DNA from: Donghicola sp036139795
GTDB lineage: Bacteria; Pseudomonadota; Alphaproteobacteria; Rhodobacterales; Rhodobacteraceae
NCBI GenBank assembly: GCA_036139795.1
Contig: JAYZYX010000029.1
Span: forward strand, 1 to 10,425
Length of the DNA stretch: 10,425 bases
Reading direction: 5' to 3'
Shown: positions 1 to 5,601 of the stretch, piece after piece
Layout: each line of letters begins with the position of its first letter
How positions within the stretch are numbered: position 1 is the first letter of the stretch
Translations under genes and position numbers: made by a program
The notes under the pieces: generated by a model
What the model was told of the DNA's origin: nothing
Seen by the model: only the letters and a program-made list of their open reading frames with translations
Databases searched by the model: none

Positions 1-361
1 CGGTTGCCGACATCTCGTCCTCGCCGCGAGCCTTGCGCTGTGCATTCAGAGCAGTGCGCAGGAAGGTCATGTTCGACACGCCGGGGATTTCCACGGGGTA
101 TTGGAACGCAAGGAACAGGCCTTCGGCGGCACGCTCTTCGGTTTCCGCTTCCAGCAGGTCAAAGCCATCCATGGTCGCGCTGCCGTCGGTCACTTCATAA
201 CCGTCGCGGCCCGACAGAACGTAGCTGAGCGTTGACTTGCCCGAGCCGTTCGGCCCCATGATCGCATGGACCTTGCCGGTTTCGACAGTCAGGTTCAGAC
301 CCTTGAGGATCTGCTTGTCCTCATCTTCCAGTTTGACGTGCAGGTTTTTGATTTCCAGCAT
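1..361 (-). CDS. sufC: Fe-S cluster assembly ATPase SufC (N-terminal part, cut by window edge)
   Basis: SufC is the ABC-type ATPase of the SufBC(D) scaffold, which builds Fe-S clusters in the cytoplasm. It is not a transporter. The 120 visible residues begin MLEIKNLHVKLED. They carry a Walker A motif GPNGSGKST (about residues 36-44) and a Q-loop region LAFQYPVEIPGV with Q87, which is typical of SufC. The signature motif, Walker B and C-terminus lie outside the window. The ATG at 361 is preceded by AAGGA at good spacing. It lies 24 bp downstream of the YbjQ-family gene and is evidently in the same minus-strand transcript as sufB. The family is about 250 aa, so roughly half is present. Identification is firm, from the motifs and from the neighbouring sufB. 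Confidence 0.96.
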   Translation of the reverse strand, partial: MLEIKNLHVKLEDEDKQILKGLNLTVETGKVHAIMGPNGSGKSTLSYVLSGRDGYEVTDGSATMDGFDLLEAETEERAAEGLFLAFQYPVEIPGVSNMTFLRTALNAQRKARGEDEMSAT

Positions 362-385
362 ATTTCTATTCCTTCACAGGTCGGA

Positions 386-697
386 TCAGCCAAGCACCAC
401 GGCGGTGCCCGAGGCCGAGACCATCAGCATGTTGTTGATTACTTCGTAGTCCAGATCGACGCCGACCACTGCATTCGCACCCATGGCGCGTGCGCGGTCT
501 TCCAGTTCGGCCAGAGCGGTTTCGCGGGCTTCGGCCAGCGATTTTTCATAGGCGCCGGACCGGCCCCCGATAATGTCGGTGATGCCCGCAAAGATATCGC
601 GGAACACATTGGCGCCCAGAATAGCCTCGCCGGTGACGATGCCTTTGTAGTCAGCAATCTGGTAGCCTTCGACAGATGGGGTCGTGGTAACGATCAT
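386..697 (-). CDS. YbjQ/UPF0145 family small protein inside the suf operon
   Basis: A 103-aa protein of the YbjQ (UPF0145, PF01906) family. Recognition rests on the N-terminal MIVTTTPSVEGYQIADYKGIVTGE, the central G-x-S-xx-YEKSLAEAR helix, and the C-terminal GANAVVGVDLDYE followed by a short beta hairpin ending SASGTAVVLG. The family is annotated as putative heavy-metal binding and is known structurally as a pentamer, but its function is not established. This copy contains no cysteine and no histidine. The start at 697 is preferred because GGGAAG precedes it. An in-frame ATG at 727 would add ten unconvincing residues and would begin inside a hairpin. It lies 45 bp after sufB and 24 bp before sufC, so it is very likely cotranscribed with them. 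A role in cluster assembly or iron handling is inference from position only. Confidence 0.88.
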   Translation of the reverse strand: MIVTTTPSVEGYQIADYKGIVTGEAILGANVFRDIFAGITDIIGGRSGAYEKSLAEARETALAELEDRARAMGANAVVGVDLDYEVINNMLMVSASGTAVVLG

Positions 698-719
698 TGG
701 ACTTCCCTTTGTGTCATGC

Positions 720-736
720 GGGGGCACCCTGCCCCC
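720..736 (-). repeat. GC-rich inverted repeat between sufB and the YbjQ gene
   Basis: On the minus strand GGGGGCA-GGG-TGCCCCC forms a 7-bp perfect stem with a 3-nt loop, just after the sufB stop codon (743). No T-tract follows, so it does not look like a simple intrinsic terminator. It may be an mRNA-stabilising or processing hairpin that sets different transcript levels for sufB and for the downstream genes. The hairpin itself is seen in the sequence; its role is inferred. Confidence 0.6.
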
Positions 737-742
737 ACTAGA

Positions 743-2263
743 TTAACCGACAGACCCTTCCAGCGAGATCGCCACAAGCTGCTGTGCTTCCATAGCGAAC
801 TCCATGGGCAGGGCCTGAAGCACCTCTTTACAGAAGCCGTTCACAACCAGTGCCACGGCCTCTTCCTCGTCCATGCCGCGCTGGCGGCAGTAGAACAGCT
901 GGTCATCGTCCACCTTGCTGGTGGTCGCCTCATGTTCCACGCGGGCCGAGTTGTTGCGGACCTCGATGTAGGGCACCGTGTGCGCGCCGCACTGGTCCCC
1001 GATCAGAAGGCTGTCACACTGGGTATAGTTGCGCCCGTTCTTCGCTTTGGGGTGCATGGTGACCTGACCGCGATAGGTGTTCTGCGCCTTACCGGCACTG
1101 ATCCCTTTCGAGACGATCCGCGACTTGGTGTCTTTGCCAAGGTGGATCATCTTGGTGCCGGTGTCCGCCTGCTGCATGTTGTTGGCAATGGCGATCGAGT
1201 AGAACTCGCCCTGGCTTTCGTTGCCGCGCAGGATGCAGGACGGGTATTTCCACGTCACAGCCGAGCCGGTTTCCACCTGCGTCCACATCACCTTGGCACG
1301 ATCGCCACGGCAATCCGCCCGCTTGGTCACAAAGTTATAGATACCGCCCTTGCCGTTCTCGTCACCGGGGAACCAGTTCTGAACGGTCGAGTATTTCACC
1401 TCGGCGTCTTCTTCGATGATGATCTCGACCACAGCGGCGTGCAGCTGCGCAGTGTCACGCTGGGGCGCAGTACAGCCCTCAAGATACGACACGTAGCTGC
1501 CCTTGTCCGCGATGATCAGGGTACGCTCGAACTGGCCGGTGTTCTCCGCGTTGATACGGAAATAGGTGGACAGTTCCATCGGGCAGCGCACACCAGGGGG
1601 CACATACACGAACGAGCCGTCCGAGAACACAGCGCTGTTCAGCGTGGCGTAAAAGTTGTCCGAGGCCGGCACGACGCTGCCCAGATACTTTTTCACCAGT
1701 TCGGGATGCTCTTTGATCGCTTCCGAGATCGAACAGAAGATGACACCCGCCTTCTTCAGTTCCGCCTGAAAGGTGGTCCCGACCGACACCGAGTCAAACA
1801 CCGCGTCCACAGCAACCTTACGGCCTTCTGCGGGGGCATTCTCAGCGCCTTCTATACCGGCAAGGATCATCTGCTCTTTCAGCGGAATACCCAGCTTTTC
1901 ATAGGTTGCCAGCAGCTTGGGATCGACCTCGTCCAGCGACTTGGGCTTGGTCTCCATGCTCTTGGGACGCGCGTAGTAGTACTGGTTCTGGAAGTCGATC
2001 TCGGGGTAGTTGACCATCGCCCAATCGGGCTCTTCCATCTGCTGCCAGCGTTCAAAGGCCGACAGACGCCATTCGGTCATCCACTCGGGCTCATCGTTCT
2101 TGCTCGAGATCAGACGCACGATATCGGGGTTCACGCCTTTGGGGGCGTATTCCATCTCGATATCGGTGTCCCAACCGTATTTATAGGCACCGCCCATCGC
2201 ACGGACGGTCTCGACGGTTTCCCGATCCACGCCCTCGCGGATCTCTTCATCCAAGGTTGCCAT
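743..2263 (-). CDS. sufB: Fe-S cluster assembly scaffold SufB
   Basis: SufB is the core scaffold of the SUF system. With SufC and SufD it accepts persulfide sulfur and iron and assembles nascent clusters in the cytoplasm. The 506-aa product has the expected family length. Recognisable blocks are SVVPASDNFYATLNSAVFSDGS and VPPGVRCPMELSTYFRIN (about 197-238), SYLEGCTAPQRD with C264 (about 259-270), the beta-helix core around 280-420, GDQCGAHTVPYIEVRNNSA with C425 (about 422-440), and VEHEATTSK followed by DDQLFYCRQRGMDEEEA. C264 and C425 match the two cysteines of E. coli SufB (C254 and C405) implicated in sulfur transfer. The ATG at 2263 is chosen because AGGAGGG lies just upstream. The longer in-frame extension to 2332 overlaps the desulfurase gene and is not SufB-like. 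The gene starts 26 bp after the desulfurase stop. Confidence 0.97.
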   Translation of the reverse strand: MATLDEEIREGVDRETVETVRAMGGAYKYGWDTDIEMEYAPKGVNPDIVRLISSKNDEPEWMTEWRLSAFERWQQMEEPDWAMVNYPEIDFQNQYYYARPKSMETKPKSLDEVDPKLLATYEKLGIPLKEQMILAGIEGAENAPAEGRKVAVDAVFDSVSVGTTFQAELKKAGVIFCSISEAIKEHPELVKKYLGSVVPASDNFYATLNSAVFSDGSFVYVPPGVRCPMELSTYFRINAENTGQFERTLIIADKGSYVSYLEGCTAPQRDTAQLHAAVVEIIIEEDAEVKYSTVQNWFPGDENGKGGIYNFVTKRADCRGDRAKVMWTQVETGSAVTWKYPSCILRGNESQGEFYSIAIANNMQQADTGTKMIHLGKDTKSRIVSKGISAGKAQNTYRGQVTMHPKAKNGRNYTQCDSLLIGDQCGAHTVPYIEVRNNSARVEHEATTSKVDDDQLFYCRQRGMDEEEAVALVVNGFCKEVLQALPMEFAMEAQQLVAISLEGSVG

Positions 2264-2289
2264 TGGCGTCCCTCCTGTTCGCATCTCTC

Positions 2290-3336
2290 TCACGCCGCAC
2301 GGGCGCGAAACTTCTTGAACTGCTTGCTCCACGCATCGGCAAAGCGCAGCACATCCTCTTCTGTCGTCGCAGGGCCAATGCTCACGCGGATCGCTCCGCT
2401 GGCGGTGGCCTCATCATAGCCCATGGCCCGCAGCACGCGGCTGGCCCGCACCTTGCCGCTGGAACAGGCCGACCCCGCACTCACAGCAAAACCGGCCAGA
2501 TCCATCTGCATCACCTGCGTCTCGCCTTTCCAGCCGGGGACGGCCAGAACAGTGGTGTTAGGCAGCCGTTCGGCCCCTTTCCCCACCAAAATAAGCGAGT
2601 CAGATACATCTTCCAGAGCGTTTTCTAGAATATTTCTAATTTCCGCAACCCGCTCCCAAACACCATCGGCCAAATCCCGTGCCGCAGCTTCCGCAGCCGC
2701 GCCAAAACCTGCCATGCCGATGACATTCTCGGTCCCCGAGCGCCGCCCCATTTCCTGACCGCCGCCCTTGATGCGGCTTTCCACATCCAGACCGCGCCGC
2801 AGAACCAAAGCGCCAATGCCCTTGGGGCCACCCAGCTTATGGGCCGAAACCAGCCCCATCTGCGCACCGCTCCAGTTGAAAGCGAAAGGCACTTTACCAA
2901 AGGCCTGCGTCATATCACTGACCGCCAAACCTTCGGGCAAGCGCTGAAGCACGCCGGTTTCGGAATTGGCCAGTTGCAAAACACTGCGGCTAGGATCGCT
3001 CACCGCAACCGCCCCATCGCCCGAGACCGGCAAAGACGGATCGACCCATGAAACTACTGCATCATGTTCCACATCTGCGCCCAGAAACCCGCGCCCCGCA
3101 CAGGCCAAAGCGGCCGCTTCCGTCGCGCCAGAGGTAAAGACAACATCGGCCCCATCCGCTCCCAGCGCCGCAGAGACCTGCGCCCGCGCCTTCTCGATCA
3201 AAGACTTCGCCGCACGGCCCTCCGCATGAACGCTGGACGGATTCCCAAGCACATCCATCGCGGCAATCATCGCCTCACGCGCCTCGGGGCGCAAAGGCGT
3301 CGTCGCATTCCAATCCAGATAAACGCGCCCCATCAT
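2290..3336 (-). CDS. Cysteine desulfurase, group I (NifS/IscS-like), compact form
   Basis: A pyridoxal-phosphate enzyme that converts cysteine to alanine and carries the sulfur as a cysteine persulfide, probably for the adjacent SufB scaffold. The 348-aa protein shows YLDWNATTPLRPEA at the N-terminus, the phosphate-binding TSGATEA (about 68-74), EHDAV with H91, SETG with E126, SDMTQAFGK (140-148), the PLP lysine K167 in SAHKLGGPKGIGAL, RRSGTEN (198-204), and the catalytic cysteine C291 in SAGSACSSG. The SACSSG loop and the SxHKxxGPKG pattern mark group I (IscS/NifS) rather than SufS. It is shorter than the usual 380-400 aa, mainly between H91 and the SETG motif. Two adjacent ATGs (3336 and 3333) could start it; the second is better spaced from AAAGGG. 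The gene follows iscR by about 76 bp and precedes sufB by 26 bp. Confidence 0.95.
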   Translation of the reverse strand: MMGRVYLDWNATTPLRPEAREAMIAAMDVLGNPSSVHAEGRAAKSLIEKARAQVSAALGADGADVVFTSGATEAAALACAGRGFLGADVEHDAVVSWVDPSLPVSGDGAVAVSDPSRSVLQLANSETGVLQRLPEGLAVSDMTQAFGKVPFAFNWSGAQMGLVSAHKLGGPKGIGALVLRRGLDVESRIKGGGQEMGRRSGTENVIGMAGFGAAAEAAARDLADGVWERVAEIRNILENALEDVSDSLILVGKGAERLPNTTVLAVPGWKGETQVMQMDLAGFAVSAGSACSSGKVRASRVLRAMGYDEATASGAIRVSIGPATTEEDVLRFADAWSKQFKKFRARAA

Positions 3337-3354
3337 GCGGCCCTTTCATCTTGG

Positions 3355-3400
3355 AAAAAATACCTCGGGGGAGCAGCGCAGCTGCGGGGGCAGCGCCCCC
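3355..3400 (-). terminator. Possible attenuator/partial terminator between iscR and the cysteine desulfurase gene
   Basis: Read on the minus strand, this gap contains the hairpin GGGGGC-GCT-GCCCCC (3400-3386), a 10-bp palindrome CGCAGCTGCG (3386-3377), a second CCCCC (3371-3367), and then a run of six T (3360-3355). GGGGG at 3400-3396 can pair with either C-tract, giving alternative structures, one of which ends close to the T-run. This resembles a leaky terminator that would lower expression of the downstream suf genes relative to iscR. From memory, similar GC-rich hairpin plus T-rich tail segments are common between Rhodobacterales genes, so it may instead be a dispersed intergenic repeat. 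It does not fully fit a canonical terminator, because the strongest stem sits about 25 nt before the T-run. Confidence 0.4.
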
Positions 3401-3412
3401 ATCCGTCGCGCA

Positions 3413-3871
3413 TCACTCGTCCACCACATCAAACAGGCTCGGCACCGCCGGACAGGGGGCCAACTGGTTGCTGATCAAATCCTGCAAACGGGTCTGGTGC
3501 AGAAAGACGTAGACATGGGCGCTTAGCCCTTCCCAAAGGCGGTTTGACAACGACTGCGCCCGCGATCCCGACAAGGCTCCGGACGCGCCAGCGCCTTTGT
3601 GCATCGCACTCACGGTCTCATCCACAGCGCCTAAAACATCCACCACCCGAATCTCGGAAGGAGAGAGCGCAAGGCGGTAACCACCACCGGGACCGCGCAC
3701 AGACTCCACCAGCCCCGCACGGCGCAGCTTCACGAAAAGCTGCTCCAGATAGGGCAATGAGATGTCCTGACGCTTTGAAATCTCGCTCAGCGTCACCAGA
3801 TCCTCAGAAGGCTGAAGGGCCAGATCGACCAGCGCAACCATGGCATAGCGGCCTTTTGTGCTCAGTTTCAT
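3413..3871 (-). CDS. iscR: IscR, Rrf2-family iron-sulfur regulator (single-cysteine Rhodobacteraceae type)
   Basis: Transcriptional regulator of Fe-S assembly and iron genes. The 152-aa protein opens with MKLSTKGRYAMVALVDLAL. A winged-helix DNA-binding domain follows (about 1-65): SEISKRQDISLPYLEQLF is the recognition helix region and RGPGGGYRLA the wing. The dimerisation helix lies at about 105-130. The three clustered cysteines that bind 2Fe-2S in E. coli IscR are absent: the equivalent stretch reads HKGAGASGALSGSRAQSLSN. The only cysteine is C140, near the C-terminus. This matches the published description of Rhodobacter sphaeroides IscR, which has a single cysteine and unusual cluster ligation and represses iron genes. 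It is first in the isc-suf operon and divergent from the alpha/beta hydrolase gene. The ATG at 3871 is the natural Rrf2 start, with a GGGGAAG sequence upstream. Confidence 0.95.
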   Translation of the reverse strand: MKLSTKGRYAMVALVDLALQPSEDLVTLSEISKRQDISLPYLEQLFVKLRRAGLVESVRGPGGGYRLALSPSEIRVVDVLGAVDETVSAMHKGAGASGALSGSRAQSLSNRLWEGLSAHVYVFLHQTRLQDLISNQLAPCPAVPSLFDVVDE

Positions 3872-3893
3872 GTCATCTTCCCCTGCGAATACA

Positions 3894-3912
3894 TTGACGG
3901 GTGGCCCGTCAA
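3894..3912. repeat. Inverted repeat TTGACGGG-TGG-CCCGTCAA upstream of iscR
   Basis: A perfect 8-bp inverted repeat with a 3-nt centre, located 22-41 bp upstream of the iscR start codon. It would lie in the iscR leader if transcription starts near 3955. It could be a protein operator or an mRNA stem-loop close to the ribosome binding site. Geometry is read directly; function is unknown. Confidence 0.65.
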
Positions 3913-3934
3913 GCCTTAGATCGCTTACACCTTC

Positions 3935-3951
3935 CCCGACACCCTGTCGGG
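3935..3951. repeat. Inverted repeat CCCGACA-CCC-TGTCGGG upstream of iscR
   Basis: A perfect 7-bp inverted repeat with a 3-nt centre, between the other two repeats of this control region. On the minus strand its centre reads ACA-GGG-TGT, so it shares the CAGGGTG core with the hairpin at 720-736 in the same operon. If the predicted iscR transcription start is right, this would be a 5'-end stem-loop of the operon mRNA. Seen in sequence; role not known. Confidence 0.6.
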
Positions 3952-3953
3952 AT

Positions 3954-3968
3954 TTAGAACCTTTCTAA
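3954..3968. promoter_or_regulatory. Probable IscR operator (Iron-Rhodo-box-like palindrome)
   Basis: TTAGAA-CCT-TTCTAA is a perfect 6-bp inverted repeat with a 3-nt centre, AT-rich in otherwise GC-rich DNA. It resembles the palindromic Iron-Rhodo-box predicted upstream of iron genes in Rhodobacterales and bound by R. sphaeroides IscR. The exact consensus is from memory and was not checked. It overlaps the predicted -10 box of the iscR promoter, which is the layout expected for autorepression of the isc-suf operon. It also sits about 65 bp upstream of the divergent hydrolase gene and could affect that too. Confidence 0.65.
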
Positions 3969-3990
3969 GGTGGCCGATCATTTTCGTCAA
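3962..3990 (-). promoter_or_regulatory. Predicted promoter of the iscR-suf operon
   Basis: On the minus strand TTGACG (3990-3985, 5 of 6 matches to the sigma-70 -35 consensus) is followed after 17 bp by TAGAAA (3967-3962, 4 of 6 matches to -10). The start would fall near 3955, giving a leader of about 84 nt. The -10 box lies inside the TTAGAA palindrome, so a bound regulator would block polymerase. This is a prediction from spacing and consensus only. Confidence 0.5.
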
Positions 3991-4030
3991 GAATTGACAT
4001 GCCCCTTTTGAGCAGGAGTGCCAAGGACCT

Positions 4031-4684
4031 ATGCCCGAGGTCATTTTTCCCGGACCCGAAGGCCGCCTCGAAGGCCGCTATCATCCTCAAAAAGATCGTG
4101 ATGCCCCGATTGCCATCGTTCTTCATCCCCACCCGCAATTCGGCGGGACGATGAACAACAAGGTTGTCTACAACCTGCATTACGCCTTCTACAACATGGG
4201 CTTCACTGTCCTGCGCTTCAACTTCCGTGGCGTCGGCCGCAGCCAAGGTGAATACGATCAGGGCGTGGGCGAATTGTCCGATGCCGCATCGGCGCTGGAC
4301 TACCTGCAGTCGATGAACTCGAACTCCAAGCATTGCTGGGTTGCCGGCTTCAGCTTCGGGGCTTGGATCGGCATGCAGCTTCTGATGCGCCGCCCCGAGA
4401 TCACCGGCTTTGTCAGCGTCGCACCGCCTGCCAACATGTATGACTTCAGCTTCCTGGCACCCTGCCCCAGCTCTGGTCTGATCATCAACGGCACTTCGGA
4501 TCGCGTGGCGCCCCCTGCGGACACCCATACCCTTGTTCGCAAGCTGCAAGAGCAGAAGGGCATCACCATCACCCACGAAGAGATGCAGGGCGCAGGCCAC
4601 TTCTTCGAAGAGCCGCACATGGAACCGATGATCGACCACGTCACCGGCTACGTGAAGCGCCGCCTGACCGAGAACAGCCGTTAA
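4031..4684 (+). CDS. Alpha/beta hydrolase (COG2945-like)
   Basis: A 217-aa serine hydrolase of the alpha/beta fold; the substrate is unknown. The core starts with IAIVLHPHPQFGGTMNN (about 27-43), where HPHPQFGGT is typical of this small hydrolase group. Next come VLRFNFRGVGRSQGEYD (60-76), the nucleophile elbow GFSFG with S108, the acid D157 in NGTSDRVAPP, and the histidine H190 in GAGHFF. The full triad is therefore visible. No signal peptide is evident, so it is probably cytoplasmic. The ATG at 4031 has AGGA three bases upstream and a further AGGAG at 4014-4018. It is the first gene of a tight plus-strand unit with the next two genes, and it is divergent from iscR. Whether the iscR-region operator also controls it is open. 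Confidence 0.9.
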   Translation: MPEVIFPGPEGRLEGRYHPQKDRDAPIAIVLHPHPQFGGTMNNKVVYNLHYAFYNMGFTVLRFNFRGVGRSQGEYDQGVGELSDAASALDYLQSMNSNSKHCWVAGFSFGAWIGMQLLMRRPEITGFVSVAPPANMYDFSFLAPCPSSGLIINGTSDRVAPPADTHTLVRKLQEQKGITITHEEMQGAGHFFEEPHMEPMIDHVTGYVKRRLTENSR

Positions 4685-4687
4685 TCC

Positions 4688-4918
4688 ATGGCGATTACGG
4701 AAGATCTCGCAGACGCGCTGGCCCGCGATGTGATCGAAGCCATGGAGGCGCTCGGAGACGAGCGCCTTCCTGACGAAGTGGCCGCGGTGATCGCCGCCAC
4801 CTCGCCCACCACCGAAGAAGCGTTCCGCACGGCTGTCCGTGTCCGGATCGCAGAACGCCGCGCCCGCAAGTTTCTGGAACAGAAACTAGCCGACGCCGCA
4901 GCAGCGTTGGAAAAATGA
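4688..4918 (+). CDS. Small conserved-looking protein of unknown function, 76 aa
   Basis: Not recognised. The 76-aa product is cysteine-free and very rich in Ala, Glu, Arg and Asp. It is predicted largely helical: MAITEDLADALARDVIEAME, then a Pro-containing linker around LPDEVAAVI, then a strongly charged helix RVRIAERRARKFLEQKLAD. There is no membrane segment or signal peptide. It is likely a real gene because it starts 3 bp after the hydrolase stop and its stop overlaps the next start codon (ATGA at 4915-4918), both signs of translational coupling. The composition suggests a small helical adaptor or oligomerising protein, but no function can be assigned. Confidence 0.75.
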   Translation: MAITEDLADALARDVIEAMEALGDERLPDEVAAVIAATSPTTEEAFRTAVRVRIAERRARKFLEQKLADAAAALEK

Positions 4919-5502
4919 CTCAAGACCGGATTTCAGCCCAGCTGGCCTTTCTGACCGAGGCCGACCGGCTGAAGTCCATCCAGCGCGCCACCACCCTTTG
5001 CGATGCCTCGCGCCGTGAAAACTCTGCCGAACATAGCTGGCACATCGCCCTTTACGCTCTGACCTTGGCCGAACATGCGGAACGCCCCGTCAACATCGGA
5101 CGCGTGATCCAGATGATCCTGCTGCATGATATCGTCGAGATTGACGCAGGCGATGCCCCCATCCACGGCGGCCCCGATCCGGCTATTCAGGCCATCAAGG
5201 AACAAAAAGCTGCCGACCGCATCTTTGGCATCCTGCCTGCCGACCAGCGCGACCACTACCGCGCCCTCTGGGAAGAGTTCGAAGCCGCCGAGACCGACGA
5301 CGCCATATTCGCCAAATCCATCGACCGCGTGCAGCCTCTGATCGCCAATCTGGAGACCGGTGGCGGCAGCTGGATCGAATATGATGTGACCGCGCAGCAG
5401 CTTGAAACCCGTGTCGGGGTCAAGGTCCGGCGCGGCGCGCCCAAGGTCTGGCAAGCCTTGAAACAGCGCATCGACAGTTGGTTTGCTGAAAATCGGGGCT
5501 AG
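4915..5502 (+). CDS. HD-domain phosphohydrolase (HDDC2/YfbR-like 5'-deoxynucleotidase group)
   Basis: A 195-aa metal-dependent phosphohydrolase. The HD signature is complete: H40 in RRENSAEHSWH, H71-D72 in LLHDIVEIDAGD, and D137 in KSIDRVQPL. E75 and D80 follow the HD pair, as in YfbR/HDDC2 proteins, which dephosphorylate deoxynucleoside monophosphates. Activity here is inferred from family only. The C-terminal part (about 145-195) contains GGGSWIEYDV and a helical end, with no added domain. The start overlaps the stop of the 76-aa gene by 4 nt (ATGA), so translation is probably coupled. It ends 99 bp before icd. Length is normal for the family. Confidence 0.9.
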   Translation: MTQDRISAQLAFLTEADRLKSIQRATTLCDASRRENSAEHSWHIALYALTLAEHAERPVNIGRVIQMILLHDIVEIDAGDAPIHGGPDPAIQAIKEQKAADRIFGILPADQRDHYRALWEEFEAAETDDAIFAKSIDRVQPLIANLETGGGSWIEYDVTAQQLETRVGVKVRRGAPKVWQALKQRIDSWFAENRG

Positions 5503-5514
5503 GCGCGGAAATTC

Positions 5515-5533
5515 CGTATACCGTCGTATACCG
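5515..5533. repeat. Tandem 9-bp direct repeat CGTATACCG upstream of icd
   Basis: CGTATACCG occurs at 5515-5523 and again at 5525-5533, a 10-bp period close to one helical turn. Each copy contains the palindrome GTATAC. It lies about 30 bp upstream of a TATATT box (5561-5566), so it could be a regulator binding site for icd. An adjacent CGGAA-A-TTCCG inverted repeat spans 5506-5516. Repeats are seen directly; function is inferred. Confidence 0.5.
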
Positions 5534-5560
5534 ATTATTCCATCTGGTAAAAACTTCCGC

Positions 5561-5566
5561 TATATT
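5561..5566 (+). promoter_or_regulatory. Candidate -10 box for icd
   Basis: TATATT lies 35 bp before the icd ATG and matches the -10 consensus at five of six positions. No good -35 element is found 16-18 bp upstream (TTCCAT at the 17-bp position). Activation by a factor bound at the upstream repeats would be consistent with this. Weak prediction. Confidence 0.35.
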
Positions 5567-5601
5567 GCCGCCAGAGACTCACTCAGGCGGAAGGCCCCCC
5601 A

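Noticed and set aside
2264..2332. Upstream in-frame start extending SufB by 23 residues
   Set aside because: The extension overlaps the desulfurase gene end and is not SufB-like, while the ATG at 2263 has a strong AGGAGGG ribosome binding site.
266..2419. A 717-codon open frame on the plus strand
   Set aside because: It lies wholly antisense to sufC, the YbjQ gene, sufB and the desulfurase end. It reads through several well-identified genes and their gaps, has the His/Arg/Val/Gly-rich composition of an antisense shadow, and has no recognisable domain.
3965..4639. A 224-codon open frame on the minus strand over the hydrolase gene
   Set aside because: The plus strand carries a full alpha/beta hydrolase triad, and the minus frame has no motif and shadow-like composition.
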